Shown: piece by piece, positions 1 to 11,052 of the stretch | Position numbering within the stretch: position 1 is the first letter of the stretch | How the letters are laid out: each line of letters begins with the position of its first letter | Made by a program: the position numbers and the translations under genes | The notes under the pieces: generated by a model | The model's database searches: none | What the model was told of the DNA's origin: nothing | The model's input: only the letters and a program-made list of their open reading frames with translations | Origin: Nyssa sinensis | Lineage: Eukaryota > Streptophyta > Magnoliopsida > Cornales > Nyssaceae | Assembly (NCBI GenBank): GCA_008638375.1 | Contig: CM018048.1 | Location: forward strand, 52,099,847-52,163,846 | Length of the DNA stretch: 64,000 nt | Direction: 5' to 3'

Positions 1-931
1 TTCCTCCTCACTCTTTTCCACATCTTCATTCGAATTCCTCTTGTTAAATTCATTTCTAATCAAGTCAACTTGCCGTGATAAATCCACCTCGTCTTCCAAA
101 AACTTTAAAGGCACTCGCCTCTTTTTTATCACATCATACTTCCCCAAGGCAGCACTACTCATCAACTTCTTCACATTATTCCCTACCTTTCATTTCCTCC
201 TCCTCCTCCTCATCATAATCATCATCATCATCAGATGAGTCCTTTCCACGTGAACCAAACCTCGGCCACCTCGCATTACCACCAACCCGTTTCCCCAAAG
301 GATCATCCAACCCTGAATCGTCCTTGCTTGTCAAACTATCTTTTCTCCCAAAATTAAATCTCGAAACTCGTTCGACTTCGAGTATCAACAGAATAATGCC
401 GAGGCTTTAAAGAACTATTCCAATTTGTTGAATTCAGGGTCCTATCACTATCCGCTAGATTCCTGTGATCCGAAATTAGCTTCCGTATATCTATAGGTGC
501 TCCAATTGATCGTTTATTCTGAGTCGGCGGCTGGGGCAGTGGAGGATTTTATTGGGCCGTCGGCTTCGTTCCATAAATCTTCGGCTCCATCCTTCATGAA
601 CCGATCGGCGAGGGACTTTGATGTGGTCCTTAGCGGTCATTGGACTGTAGTTTGATGGCTTTGCTTCCGATTGTGGACCATCATTAGATTCTCCCGCAAC
701 TTTGGCTCGAATTTGGGAGCGAATTCGGGCCTGGTACAGCTGCTTCTCTTGCTCGAGGAGCTTTTTTTCTTTCTCTCTGGCTCTCTTTTCGTGCATACGC
801 TTCCATTGCCATTTGTTGAGGCCTCCAGGGAAGGTCCGTGGGCCGCCGCCCATTGAGCGGATGAAGGCTAGGCTGTAGAGAAGCTTCCGAGAGGTTCTGG
901 AATGTTCTCGAAGTAAAATGGCAGAATACAT
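1..931 (-). pseudogene. RH33: DEAD-box RNA helicase 33-like, N-terminal part, frame-broken
   Basis: The - strand reading from the ATG at 931 gives a short basic, probably mitochondrial-targeting leader, then MGGGPRTFPGGLNKWQWKR and a charged KEKKLLEQEKQLYQARIR helix. The conserved LADRFMKDGAEDLWN, APIDIRK and an acidic Asp/Glu-rich run follow. This order matches the N-terminal extension of plant DEAD-box ATP-dependent RNA helicase 33, as I recall that family. The conserved pieces lie in successive frames: the reading shifts by +1 near 624, near 510, near 375 and near 195. Stops follow each shift in the abandoned frame (for example the stop at 491-493). The helicase core would lie left of the window. 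The family match is fairly sure. Decay is the simplest reading of four shifts, although assembly indels are possible. Confidence 0.7.
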
Positions 932-994
932 GATTGGAAATGCGAGGTTATTGAGAAAGTGGGGGGGGGGGGTGTTTGTTACAAAGATTTACAG

Positions 995-1055
995 AGGGTT
1001 TAGGGTTTAAGGTTTGCGATTGGCGGACGGAAGAGGACGGGGGTTTAGGGTTTTA
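995..1055 (-). promoter_or_regulatory. telo-box-like motifs upstream of the helicase-like gene
   Basis: Two clusters of GGGTTTAGGGTTT lie at about 996-1010 and 1041-1053, which read AAACCCTAAACCC on the gene strand. Telo-boxes of this kind are known from promoters of plant translation and RNA-processing genes. They sit 65-125 bp upstream of the helicase-like ATG, where a core promoter would be expected. A G12 tract at 961-972 lies between. Function is inferred. Confidence 0.4.
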
Positions 1056-1376
1056 TGGGAGTTTGCAGGGCTTTTTTTTTATTTGGGGTGTCAACCCAGA
1101 TCAGTATAAAGAAATGGCAATCTCCACCCGAACCCGACCAGTGAATTTGGGTTAAATTTTTTTTAGTTGCGGGTCGAAAATTAGTACCCATTTAAATACA
1201 GTTAAATAAACAGTTGAAAGCGGCATTCCGAGTCTTTTTGCCTTTTTTCCTTTTAGCCCCCTGAACAAACAGAGATATACAGAAAATACCATATTAATTA
1301 ATCAAACAGATGGCCCACCCATTGAATGTCCAGGACGTTGAAGTCAAAAGTGATTTAGCCACTTGCATATGACAAC

Positions 1377-1506
1377 GATGTCATAGCATACGCACAGAGA
1401 GAGAATGGCTGTCATGGCATACGTGAACTAGACACATTCTTTCTTAAAATCTTTATTATTAAATCCAATCCTACAAGAAGCCTGAATCTATAAATTATCT
1501 TCCCAC
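1377..1506 (+). promoter_or_regulatory. promoter of SDR gene A: paired GTCATxGCATACG motif and TATA box
   Basis: Two related 16-mers, gatgtcatagcatacg (1377-1392) and gctgtcatggcatacg (1408-1423), precede a TATAAATT box at 1499-1506, which is 61 bp before the ATG. The same pair stands upstream of the other A-type and C-type genes. The factor that binds it is unknown. Confidence 0.55.
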
Positions 1507-1566
1507 AAATCATTTTCATCAATATTCAATACCATCTCTCTTTGATAACTACTTTCTTCTCGGCAA

Positions 1567-3375
1567 ATGGCGGCAACTGTTACCATTCCAGCACCAAAAA
1601 GGCAAGTCTTTTTTTCTTCGTTTTAGTTTATACACAACTCCTAAACAAAGTTTATGCCTAATCTGTGTGTGTGTGTGTGTTTTTGGTGTTCAATTTCAGG
1701 GTTGCAGTTGTAACAGGGGCAAATAGAGGCATTGGACTAGAGATATGTAAACAATTAGCATCTAATGAGGTCATGGTGGTGTTAACAGCTAGAGATGAGA
1801 AGAGGGGCCTTGAAGCTGTTGAAAATCTCAAAGCTTCTGGGCTATCTGATATATTTTTTCATCAACTTGATTTGATGAACACAGATAGTATTGCTTCCTT
1901 AGCAGATCACATCAAAACCAAATTCGGAAAGCTTGACATATTAGTAAGACAGAAAGCCACCTGATAGAAAACTTGTTCATTTGCGACTCCAAAATTGCTA
2001 ATGCATAGTAACTAACATAATAAAAGTAAATTTGGGCAGGTGAACAATGCAGGGGTTGCTGGAGTCATAATGGATGCAGAATCTTTTACAAGTTTAAACC
2101 TCAAGGCTGGTGAGGTAAGTCTTTTATGTCTTCAGAAATAAAAGACAAAAGGTCTTACCAAATGAAGAGTGTCAGCACATAAAACACATGCCTACATGCA
2201 TATATAGTTGCATACAAGCTGATTATTATCATATATATGAAACATTGAACTGCTCTTGTCTAATGTAGGTTATCGGAGCAAAGGCTCATTTGGCAAAAGA
2301 GGTTATGAAACAAACTTATGAAACAGCGGAAGGGTGTCTGGGAACAAACTATTATGGACCTAAACAATTGACTGAAGCACTTATTCCACTTCTTCACCTG
2401 TCCAATTCACCAAGAATAGTAAATGTCTCTACAACGTTGGGGCAGTTAAAGGTACAAAACTTCACCTTTAAAGAAAGTTGGCTGTTGTTAGTTATACACT
2501 AGCACATGTTACTCATTTAGAACATTGATCCCTCAATTGTAGGAATCAATTTCATCTTGTTATGAAACATGACCATCCTCACGGGTTATTTGTAGGACTG
2601 CAAAATGAGTCGAGTTATTCGAGTTCGGTTTAGTTAGAGGATCGTTCAAGATCGACTCACAAAATAAACAAACTAAATTTGAAAATATTTTGAAGCTCAT
2701 TAATTTAGTGAGTTCGACTTATTAAGTCAAAAGTTGTTTAATAATATATAAAAATTAAACTATTCGAGTTTGTCTCGTGATCGGCTTGATTAAAAGTTCG
2801 TTTGAGATCAACTCGAAAAATTAATAAGTTGAATTTAAATACAATTTGAAAATTATTTATTTTAATGAGCCGATTTTGAACAATTCACTACTCGACTCAC
2901 AAAAAAAAAAAAGCAGAGAACAATAATACGGCACACTAAAGAGTGTTTTTTTTTTCTTCCCTCTCCTTTTTGGGCTAATCTTACATTTATTTTGCAGAAC
3001 ATATCAAATGAATTGGCAAGTAAGGTACTAAGTGATGTTGATGGACTCACAGAAGAAAAAATAGATGAGGTCGTGCATGTCTTTCTAAAAGATGCTAAAG
3101 AGGAGCTGTTGGAGAAGAGAGGCTGGCCTATGAATCTCTCTGCTTACATAGTCTCCAAAGCAGCTCTTAACGCATACACCAGGATTTTGGCAAAAAAGTT
3201 TCCCAATTTTTGCATTAATGCAGTTAGTCCGGGTTTTGTTAAAACAAACATGGGCTATAATTATGGGATATTCACTGTTGAAGAAGGAGCAAAAGGTCCT
3301 GTGACAGCAGCTTTGATGCCTGATGGCGGGCCATCTGGCCTGTTCTTCTATCAGTTGGAAGTATCAACCTTTTGA
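1567..3375 (+). CDS. SDR gene A, salutaridine/neomenthol dehydrogenase-like reductase
   Basis: Five exons: 1567-1601, 1700-1943, 2040-2114, 2269-2451 and 2998-3375, encoding 304 aa. TGANRGIG near residue 17 is the dinucleotide-binding loop. The Arg in TARDEKRG after strand 2 points to NADPH. NNAG is at 95-98. The catalytic set is Asn145 (TNYYG), Ser172 (IVNVS), Tyr229 and Lys233 (YIVSK). The roughly 40-residue helical insert between Ser and Tyr is typical of the monomeric carbonyl reductase/salutaridine reductase branch. There is no signal peptide, so a cytosolic NADPH-dependent carbonyl reductase is likely, with unknown substrate. Intron 1 uses a GC donor (AAAAAG|GCAAGT). The start is the first ATG after the TATA box and is shared with A''. 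AATAAA lies at 3514. Intron 4 holds a repeat at 2585-2900. Confidence 0.88.
2585..2900. repeat. MITE-like repeat in intron 4 of gene A
   Basis: This AT-rich segment begins with GAGTCGAGT and ends with its complement ACTCGACTC, and inside it carries further copies of short words such as TCGAGTT and GATCAACTCGA. The same insert sits in intron 4 of A' (about 17,160-17,480) but not in A''. A related stretch with cgagtcgag and aaacgagccgaacttgag lies at 33,430-33,580. It looks like a decayed non-autonomous element. I saw no clear target-site duplication. Confidence 0.45.
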
Positions 3376-4324
3376 TGTATAGCATGTAGATGTAGTAGAA
3401 TTTCTTGTGGGTGGAGAGGGAGCTGATGCTTCATATATTTGGGCAACTCTTTTGCTTTATCACAGACTGTTTACTGTACTCTGTTTCTAATGCTTAGTTA
3501 TAAGTTTGTAACCAATAAAACTTGGGAAAAGATTTATCAATACTGCTGAATTGATATATGCAGGGCTCCAAATCCAATTCCCCCTTGCTCTCAGGGTTTT
3601 GGGTTTCTAGCACCCAAAAGATAACAAAGAAGGCTGCTCTTGAGACTATAAATGTTATGTGTGAATGTGTTTGTTTGTTTGATTTTGTGTTTGTGTGTGT
3701 GGAACAAATGGCTAAGGTAATGGTCCCAAATGGGCAGTTATAATAATGCGCATAATGGTCCAGAATTCAATCTTGAAATTAAACTCTTTTCCAGCATCTT
3801 AAAAATAGAATTAATTTCAGTAGGGGAAAATTAAAACTTATTAATAAAGTTTTATAAATTTATAAAATTTAATTGTTAGGACAAGACACCTATTCATTAT
3901 TTTTCTTATAATTTCTCTTGAAGTACCTTAAATGTATGTCACATTATCTACTATTTAATTATTTAATGTATGCATGATGTGATATGCATCTAAAACCATA
4001 TTGAGAAAAAGGACACGATCCGCGATGCTTGACTGGGCAATTACATTGGCACATGTTACTCATTTGCAACATTGATTCCTCAATTATAAGAATCAAAATT
4101 GTTCTTCCCCTTTTTGGAGCATTAGTTAATCAAATTTTATCTTGTTATGTAACATGATAATTTTTATGGGCTGCATGATTACTTCTAATCCAATATGAGG
4201 CTAAAATATCGACAAGAACAACAATATGTCACGCTGTGAGGTGATTACAGCAATATTTGCAGAAAACTGATGCTATCACACTGTTTTTTTATTTTTTGTG
4301 ACTAATCATATATTCATTTTACAG
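3376..4324. other. spacer between A and its exon-5 copy
   Basis: Holds the 3' UTR and flank of A, a TG-rich microsatellite around 3655-3702 and AT-rich DNA. The part after about 3540 is repeated downstream of A2 (5,590-6,100), showing that A2 arose by duplication of A's last exon with its flank. No other gene seen. Confidence 0.6.
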
Positions 4325-4701
4325 AACATTTCAAATGAATGGGCAAAGAAGGTACTAAGTGGTGTTGTTGGACTTGCAGAAGAAAAAGTAGATCAGGTAT
4401 TGCATGTGTTTCTAAAGGATGCTAAAGAGGAGCTGTTGGAGACCAGAGGCTAGCCTATGACTCTCTCAGCTTACGTAGTCTCCAAAGCAGCTCTTAACGC
4501 CTACACCAGGATATTGGCAAAGAAGTTTCCCAATCTCTTATTAATGCAGTTAGTCCTGGTTTTGTTAAAACAGACATGAGCTACAATAATGGGACATTCA
4601 CCGTTGAAGAAGGGGCAAATGGTCCTGTGACAATGGCTTTGGTGCCTGAGGGCGGGCCATCTGGCCTGTTCTTCTATCAGATGGAATTGTCAACCTTTTG
4701 A
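4325..4701 (+). pseudogene. A2: isolated SDR exon 5 copy
   Basis: Follows an intact acceptor (tacag|AAC) and translates like exon 5 of A. The Trp of the conserved GWP is a TAG stop (4451-4453), and a small indel in CCCAATCTCTTATT shifts the frame after KKFPN. Exons 1-4 are absent. The same TAG is present in A2' while the frameshift is not, so the stop predates the block duplication and the shift followed it. It could only act as an alternative last exon of A if transcription read through; nothing supports this. Confidence 0.85.
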
Positions 4702-4808
4702 TATATAGCATGTTGATGTAGATGAATTTCTTGCGGGTGGAGAGGGAGCTCTGTTTCTGAAGCTTCATATATTTGGGCAACTCTTCTGCTTTATCACTGA
4801 TTGTTTAC

Positions 4809-5542
4809 TGTACTTTTTGGCCCAACTAGGATTGAAGCTCGGCTCCTTGCGAAACACTCGGAACACAAGATCAGAGAACCACCGGGTTGGCTCCGGCGGT
4901 AGCCGCTCTGATGCTTAAGTCAGTAAACTGAATTGAAGGACTGTAATGAAAGTCAAATAATGAGCATGAAAGTAAAGCGTACCTTTAGGGTTAAATTTAT
5001 AGGCAATGGCTCTCCCAAGTTGATTAGGATTTGGAACCATGAATATAGGGATTGGATCTTCGGAGACATCAGTTACCTTGTTGAATATGGTAACTCAGTG
5101 TGGCAGTTTCCTTGTTGGAGACAGTTTTCTTATTTACTGCTCAGTGCTCATTGAGGCGGTCATAAGGTCTGATTATCGGTGTGCTGTACTGCCGACTTGC
5201 ATCTACATACGTTTAGCTTTGTAGGAGAGCAGCCCTGCTTTGATACTATGAGCTCGGTCCATATGTGTTGTGCCTTTGATCGGTCGAGGATGAGGTATAT
5301 GACCGAGCATGAATCGAATGACCGAACATAAGTCATATGACCGAGTATGAACTGAATGACCGAGCATAAGTGATATGACCGAGCATGAACTGAATGACCG
5401 AACATAAGTCATATGACCGAGTATGAACTGAATGACCGAACATAAGTCATATGACCTGATCATGAGCTAGATGGCCGAGCATAAGCTGACCTGTATTTAC
5501 ACGTGTCATGTAGTGGTTGGTATGTCACATAGTGGTATATCA
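4809..5542 (-). mobile_element. solo LTR (734 bp) with 5-bp target duplication
   Basis: The segment starts TGTAC, ends TATCA and is flanked by TTTAC on both sides (4804-4808 and 5543-5547). The paralogous site near A2' (19,370-19,385) lacks it, giving an empty-site comparison. On the - strand it ends with the words CTGACTTAAGCATCAGAG and CCGCCGGAG, which resemble the 3' part of plant gypsy-type LTRs. No internal domain or second LTR is present, so recombination to a solo LTR is inferred. Confidence 0.75.
5299..5490. repeat. 19-bp tandem array inside the solo LTR
   Basis: About ten head-to-tail copies of a 19-bp unit close to atgaccgaacataagtcat, alternating with atgaccgagtatgaactga, so a 38-bp higher-order period is also visible. 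Units abut directly with no spacers. Short open frames here are a by-product of the repeat. Confidence 0.85.
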
Positions 5543-5547
5543 TTTAC

Positions 5548-5785
5548 TGTACTCTATTTCTAATGCTTTAGTTATAAGTTTATATTGTCCTGGATTTGGC
5601 TAAGTCAATGGTCTCGACTAATCATAAATTATCATCTTAGTAAAAATTATTTTATTGTCCCTTACCAACACAATATGTTATACATGATAATATATGATTG
5701 ACCGAAACTATTGATTTCAAACCATACACTAAATTTTCACCAAAAAGGCTGAACAAGTTACAGCGATAACAAATGTTATGTGTGA

Positions 5786-5820
<35 letters not shown>

Positions 5821-6532
5821 GGGAACAAATGCCTTAAGTAATGGTCCCAAAGTGGGCAGTTATAATAAGTTATTAATGTGCATAAAGGTCCAAAATTCAA
5901 TATTGAAATTTAAAACAGAAATTACATAATCAATCAAAAACATCAATCTGGCTCATAAAAATAGAATCTTATGGATGGGGGCAAATTAAAACATATTAAT
6001 GAAATTAAATTTGATTTTATAAATTTATAAAATTTAATTGTTCGAAAAAAGTTTTTATTATTATTATTTTTTCATAATTTCTCTCATGATATCTTAAATA
6101 TATGTCATATCATTTATTATTTAATACATGATGATGTGGTATGCATCTAAGAGTATATCATGAAAAATTGAAGAAAATGTGTAATGGAGAGAATCTTGAT
6201 CCTAATTATTATTATGTGTATCTCTAATAATTAAAAGTTGAAAATGCAAGAAAAAATAAATTTTAATTTTAATCAGTATATGTAAAGTGGAAACATGATT
6301 TGTTTTGAACTTAAAAATTGAATAGTTAGGTTTTTTATAATTGAAAAAACTATATACATTTAATTTTACCAAAATTAATTATCCAATAGCTTTAATTACG
6401 CCAAACGGTCACTTAAAGTTACAAGGCCAGTATTAAGGTTGAGGAAACTATTTATAAGTGATTCTATAAAATAAAATATAAAATAGAAGAAAAGAAAACT
6501 ACTCCATAACCATAACGATAATTACCGACATT
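5548..6532. other. AT-rich spacer downstream of A2
   Basis: Matches 19,375-20,380 of unit 2. Contains TG microsatellites (about 5783-5820) and long AT tracts. I see no gene. Confidence 0.5.
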
Positions 6533-6930
6533 GTTATGTTAACGGCCAATAAAGGGATTGGTTTAGAAATAAGTAGACAGTTAGCTTCTAACGGAGTCAT
6601 GGTTGTGTTAACGGCCAGAGATGAGAAGAGAGGACTTGAAGCTGTTGAAGCAGGCCAGATATATTGGTAAGAACATTGTTTGTGTGTGTGTGTGTGTGTG
6701 TATAAAACTGTGTTACAAAGATAATTAATGAATCAATAATGTGTTAGGAAAAATAATACTAGTGATTTCGAATCTTCAATCGCAGTTGTCTTTTAGGATA
6801 TAATGGTGATGCGCTGTAAAAAAAAATACTCCAATATTCTATGTACAATAAATCCGAACTTATGTTCGAACTCTCTTATAATGAAAACGCAGACTCACGA
6901 TGTATGAATGATAATTCGTAAAATTGAATG

Positions 6931-7545
6931 CCTATTAATGAGGGCAAATTGAGTTTGTATAGAGGAACTGGTGACTATATGAACAATCACAATCTCTAAT
7001 GGACGCGTCTGTAAACATTGAATAAACATAGCTATTCCTGTTTGAATTAAACAAGATGACTCTTTAGTTCAATTTTGGATTTTCAAAAATTAAAACAACA
7101 ACGTATTGGTTGTTTTACACTGGTAACAAAATGGTAGTGTTTTTGAAAAAATTAAAATATTTAAATAAATTTTGTCCAAAAAAATATTTATACAACGGGT
7201 CAAGTCCGACTCGGGATGACAACGGCACGTGTGCGTTGTGACCCCTTTCAGAAAACTTGGGTGTTTGTTAATGAGGGTGGATTGAGTTTATATAAAGGAA
7301 CTGGTCTCTAATGGACGCATTTGTAAACATTGAACATATGCAACATTTTTTGTTTGAGTCTGAATTAAACAAGACTACTGTTCAATTCAATTTGGTAACT
7401 CCTTCCACAAAACTTAGGTGTCTGTTAATGAGGGTGGATTGAGTTTATATAGAGAAACTGATCTCTGATGGACGCGTCTGTAAACATTGAACATGCACAA
7501 TTGTTCTTGTTTGAGTTTGAATTAAACAAGACTACTATTAAGTTC
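6931..7545. repeat. three direct repeats in intron 2 of B
   Basis: Three imperfect copies of a roughly 130-150-bp sequence begin near 6931, 7261 and 7421. Each has TTAATGAGGG, TTGAGTTT, a GACGC word with TGTAAACATTGAA, and GAATTAAACAAGA in the same order. B' has the equivalent set at 23,225-23,860. Origin unknown. Confidence 0.6.
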
Positions 7546-8835
7546 AACTGCAAATTTCCAAGCGTGGTGAACAAAGTAGGAACTAAGTCCTCCTCTTTTA
7601 AAAAACTTAGGAGTCCCTAAGAAGCCAAACACTTTTTCAAGGTAATTGTATATATAATGATTTAAAACTTTATGCTCATCATACGTGAGACACAAGCTTC
7701 TAATTTTGTTACCATTTTCAAATGGTAATATTTGAAAATAATTTCTCATCCATTCTTTAATAATTTTAAACAACTCAATATATATATATATATATATATA
7801 TATTTAATATGAAAGAGAATACATTTTCACGTGGACCTAAAATTGGCCAAAGTAGGGTGAACAATCTGGCTCAAATTAAGTTGGTCAAAAAATATGCTCA
7901 ATAACCTATTTTTTCTAACAGAATGTTGTTTGGAAATATATCAATATCCTTGTGCAGGTGAACAATGCAGGGATTACTGGTGCAATAATGAATTGGGATA
8001 AAGCAAAAGGGCTACAACTTGGGGATGATTATGTAAGTCTCTCCATGTAAATTGTATTATTGTGTTCCAAGGTTTTAGAATGTAATACAAGAATTTTATG
8101 GAAAAACATGTGGATAATAATCTTTACTTGCTGATGTTATATTGCTTGAATTGTAGAAAGAACATAACTAACTAGTCCAAATGTTGGCACAGCTTGTAGA
8201 TGAAAATGCTAAATTGTTGAAAGAAATTCTTGAACAATCCGACGAAAAAACTGAAGCTTGTTTGGCAACAAATTATTATGGAGTTAGGCGACTGACTGAC
8301 TGAAGCAATTATTCCACCACTTCTTCAATCAAATTTAGCAAGGATAGTTAACGTCTCCTCCGTCTTCGGGCAGCTAAAGGTACAGATAATGTTTATTATA
8401 TGGCACACATAGCCGGCAAAGCGCCTCAATTAACACGAGCTATTTAATAATTTGGCGCAAAACAAGGATTAATTGAACTGTAAGAACCACAATGTTGCAT
8501 TCTGCTGTAATTTGGCGCGACTAAAATGATTTTATAGGAAAAAATATAACATCTGTTGCTAGGATAATATTAGGCGTCAATATCTCTTTCTATTTTCTTT
8601 ATATTGTACATTTTTGTTTTCAGCTGATCTCCAATGAAAGAGCTAAGAAGGTGCTAAGTGACGTAGATGGCCTTATAGAAGAAAAAATGGAAGAGGTGTT
8701 GAGGGGATTTCTAGAGGATGTAAAGAAGGGTTTGATGGCAAGCAAAAGGATGGCCTATAAACTTCTATGCTTATGTAGTCTCTAAAACAGCTCTTAATGC
8801 CTACACAAGGGTTTTGGCCAAGAAATATCTCAATA

Positions 8836-10888
8836 TCTATATCTATAATCTTCTGTACTATCTATAAATGTATGGATTCTCTTACGTGTTTTCTTCAAAA
8901 ATGTTTTACACTTTTATTACCAATATATCCCCATCACACCCCTCATTCATTCAAAATCAGTGACTCCACAAACCAACCGTTACAACCGTTAAGCTCCCAC
9001 CCTTCCTTCTTCCTCGATACAACCCGTTCAACTCCCACCATCCCTTCTCCCCTGATATGGCTTTTCAAATCGTGTACGGACTGGTGTTTCTTACTACGGA
9101 TCAATTTCTCAAAGCTTTGGTAGTGGCTTGCCGGCTGCTGCAAGAGAGGCAATCATAGAGTTTCATGTAACATAGGGTACAATATCGATCTAGATTTCTT
9201 TATTTCTGTTTCTTTGTCCTTTAAATTAGGCACTGTGATAGATCTGAGATCGTGACCCTCACCGTTGCCGATTGATCAAATTGCTTCCTATGGCTTTTCG
9301 AATCGTCTACGAACTGGTGTTCCTTACTCTCTATCTTGCGCTTGCTTCAAATTCCTCCACCCCATCTTTTACCTCACCTCCTGAGACCACCCTCAATATT
9401 TCTGGGAAGAAATCCCTAAATCGGTGGTTTTCCAGTGTGACAGGAACTTTTACGGCTCTCTCCAGCAAACCAAGCTCAGTAGAGATATGAATGTATCAAG
9501 AGATTATATGCTGAGAATAATGGTAAATTTTGAGCCTCCACCCTATTATTCATATTGTGAAATTTAATTGATATTTGATTATTCATTTCTGTACCTTCTA
9601 ATTTTTGTAGTTAATAGAATTATGCCATAGATTTTTCTCATTACCTTTCAAATAAAGAGATGACAAGTATTTCAAATGCAGAATTTAATTTGAATTCAAA
9701 CATAAAATTACAATTCCAGTTCCAATTCTGCCACAATTGAAACTGAACTGAAATTATAATTTCATTGTCTGGATGACAAGTATTTCAAATGCAGAATTGA
9801 ATTTTTGAATGGAGGGGAAGGGGATGAGATGAAGAAAAACAGATAAGAACAGCAGGACAACAAAATTGCCAGAGCAGAAATAAATGATTGAAAAAATAAT
9901 ATAGAGAAAGGGAAATTCAAATAAACAGCGAACAAGCACCTTTGACAAAATTTGAGGAAACGCTCCCAGCTTGATTCAAGCCTCAAGGAGACCTCAATTG
10001 TCAAAGTAAAGATTGAGACAACTTGAAATGTAGTTGTGAACTTTTTGAATTGTAATTGCTTTTGCCCCCAACATTGCAATGGTGCAAAGATGCAAGGAAG
10101 TTCAAGATCCTAAACAATTTGGGGTTCAAAAGAAATATCCTTGATTTGTATTTCTCCCAATTTTAGATAAATTTAAGAAATGACGAACCCTAGAATAAGA
10201 AATTGACCAAAGAAAAGAGACAAAAAAACTAGAAAAAGAAAAGGGAGAGCATGTTTGTAGTGAGACTCTGAGAGAGAGTCATAAAAATAGAATAGCAGGT
10301 GATTTTTGCAGGTAGAGAGGATGTCTTTATTGGCTGAAGATCTTGTCATCGTTCGATTCTTGGTGGAGATGGGACTGAGAATAGGACGTGAGTTAAGGTC
10401 TCCTATTGTGTCTTTGTAGCTTTCTAACAATTCAGATACTTTGGAATTGCAATTTTAGACCCCATCCAAATGAATTGATGCTAACCTGTTAAAATTTTGT
10501 TTTATTTATTTGTTATTCCGTGGAATTGGTCCTGTGGATTAAGTTACCCTCTTATTCTTAAATGAATAAAAGACGTATAGCATGCATAAGTGTAATCATT
10601 TTCCTCACTTTTAAGAATACCTCTTTTTTTTTTGAAATAAAACAAATTTCTTCTTTTAAAATTGTCAACTCGATTATTTTCATAAATTAATGTGAAATAT
10701 TTCATTTTAATATTTTTAGAACCCTATAGATAGTAATTTATATTTTATTTACAAATATTCTATAATTAGTAATTGGTGTTTTCAAATATGAATTTTTTTT
10801 CTTTTAAAGTTCTTTTTAAATAATATTATTAAAATATTTAAATTATTAATAAGTCTTTTCATGTGCAACGCACGTGCATCCCTACTAG
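8836..10888 (+). mobile_element. non-autonomous Helitron (2,053 bp) inside exon 5 of B
   Basis: The insert begins TCTATATCTATAATC and ends ...CATCCCTACTAG. Both ends fit Helitron rules: 5' TC, 3' CTAG, insertion between host A and T, no target duplication. A hairpin CATGTGC-AAC-GCACGTG (10860-10876, one G-T pair) lies 12 nt before the 3' end. The uninterrupted site is seen in B', CAATA|TTGCTG at about 25,131-25,135. No RepHel or RPA protein is encoded. Internal sequence includes a near-duplicate pair around atggcttttcraatcgt (9057 and 9290) that may derive from a captured host fragment I cannot identify. Confidence 0.9.
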
Positions 10889-11052
10889 TTGCTGTAAATG
10901 CAGCTTGTCCTGGTTATGTCAAAACAGATATCAATGATAATACTGAGATCACGACTGTTGAAGGAGCTTAAGGTCCTGTGAAGCTGGCCTTGATGCCTGA
11001 AGGTGGGCCTTCTGGCCTGTTTTTTGAGCAGATGAAAATACCAAGTTTTTGA

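Larger units (their letters stand above)
6533..11052 (+). pseudogene. SDR pseudogene B, interrupted by a Helitron
   Basis: Promoter and exon 1 are missing. Exon 2 (6533-6666) starts abruptly and lacks about 110 nt between GLEAVE and the donor. Exon 3 (7958-8032) is intact and reads VNNAGITGAIMNWDK. Exon 4 (8193-8379) carries a 4-bp ACTG insertion that shifts the frame. Exon 5 starts at 8624, has a 1-bp insertion after AGCAAA, is cut at 8835/10889 by a 2,053-bp insertion, then resumes and ends at 11052. It also has the AAA-to-TAA change (GGAGCTTAA) shared with B', plus a 3-bp loss. The B lineage is closest to the C genes. Confidence 0.85.

Noticed and set aside
5160..5463. Overlapping open frames with repeating Cys/Ser/His peptides
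   Set aside because: They are translations of the 19-bp tandem array within the solo LTR, open in several frames because of the repeat period.
5299..5490. Regular repeats that could suggest a CRISPR array
   Set aside because: Units abut without unique spacers, the context is a plant LTR, and there are no cas genes.
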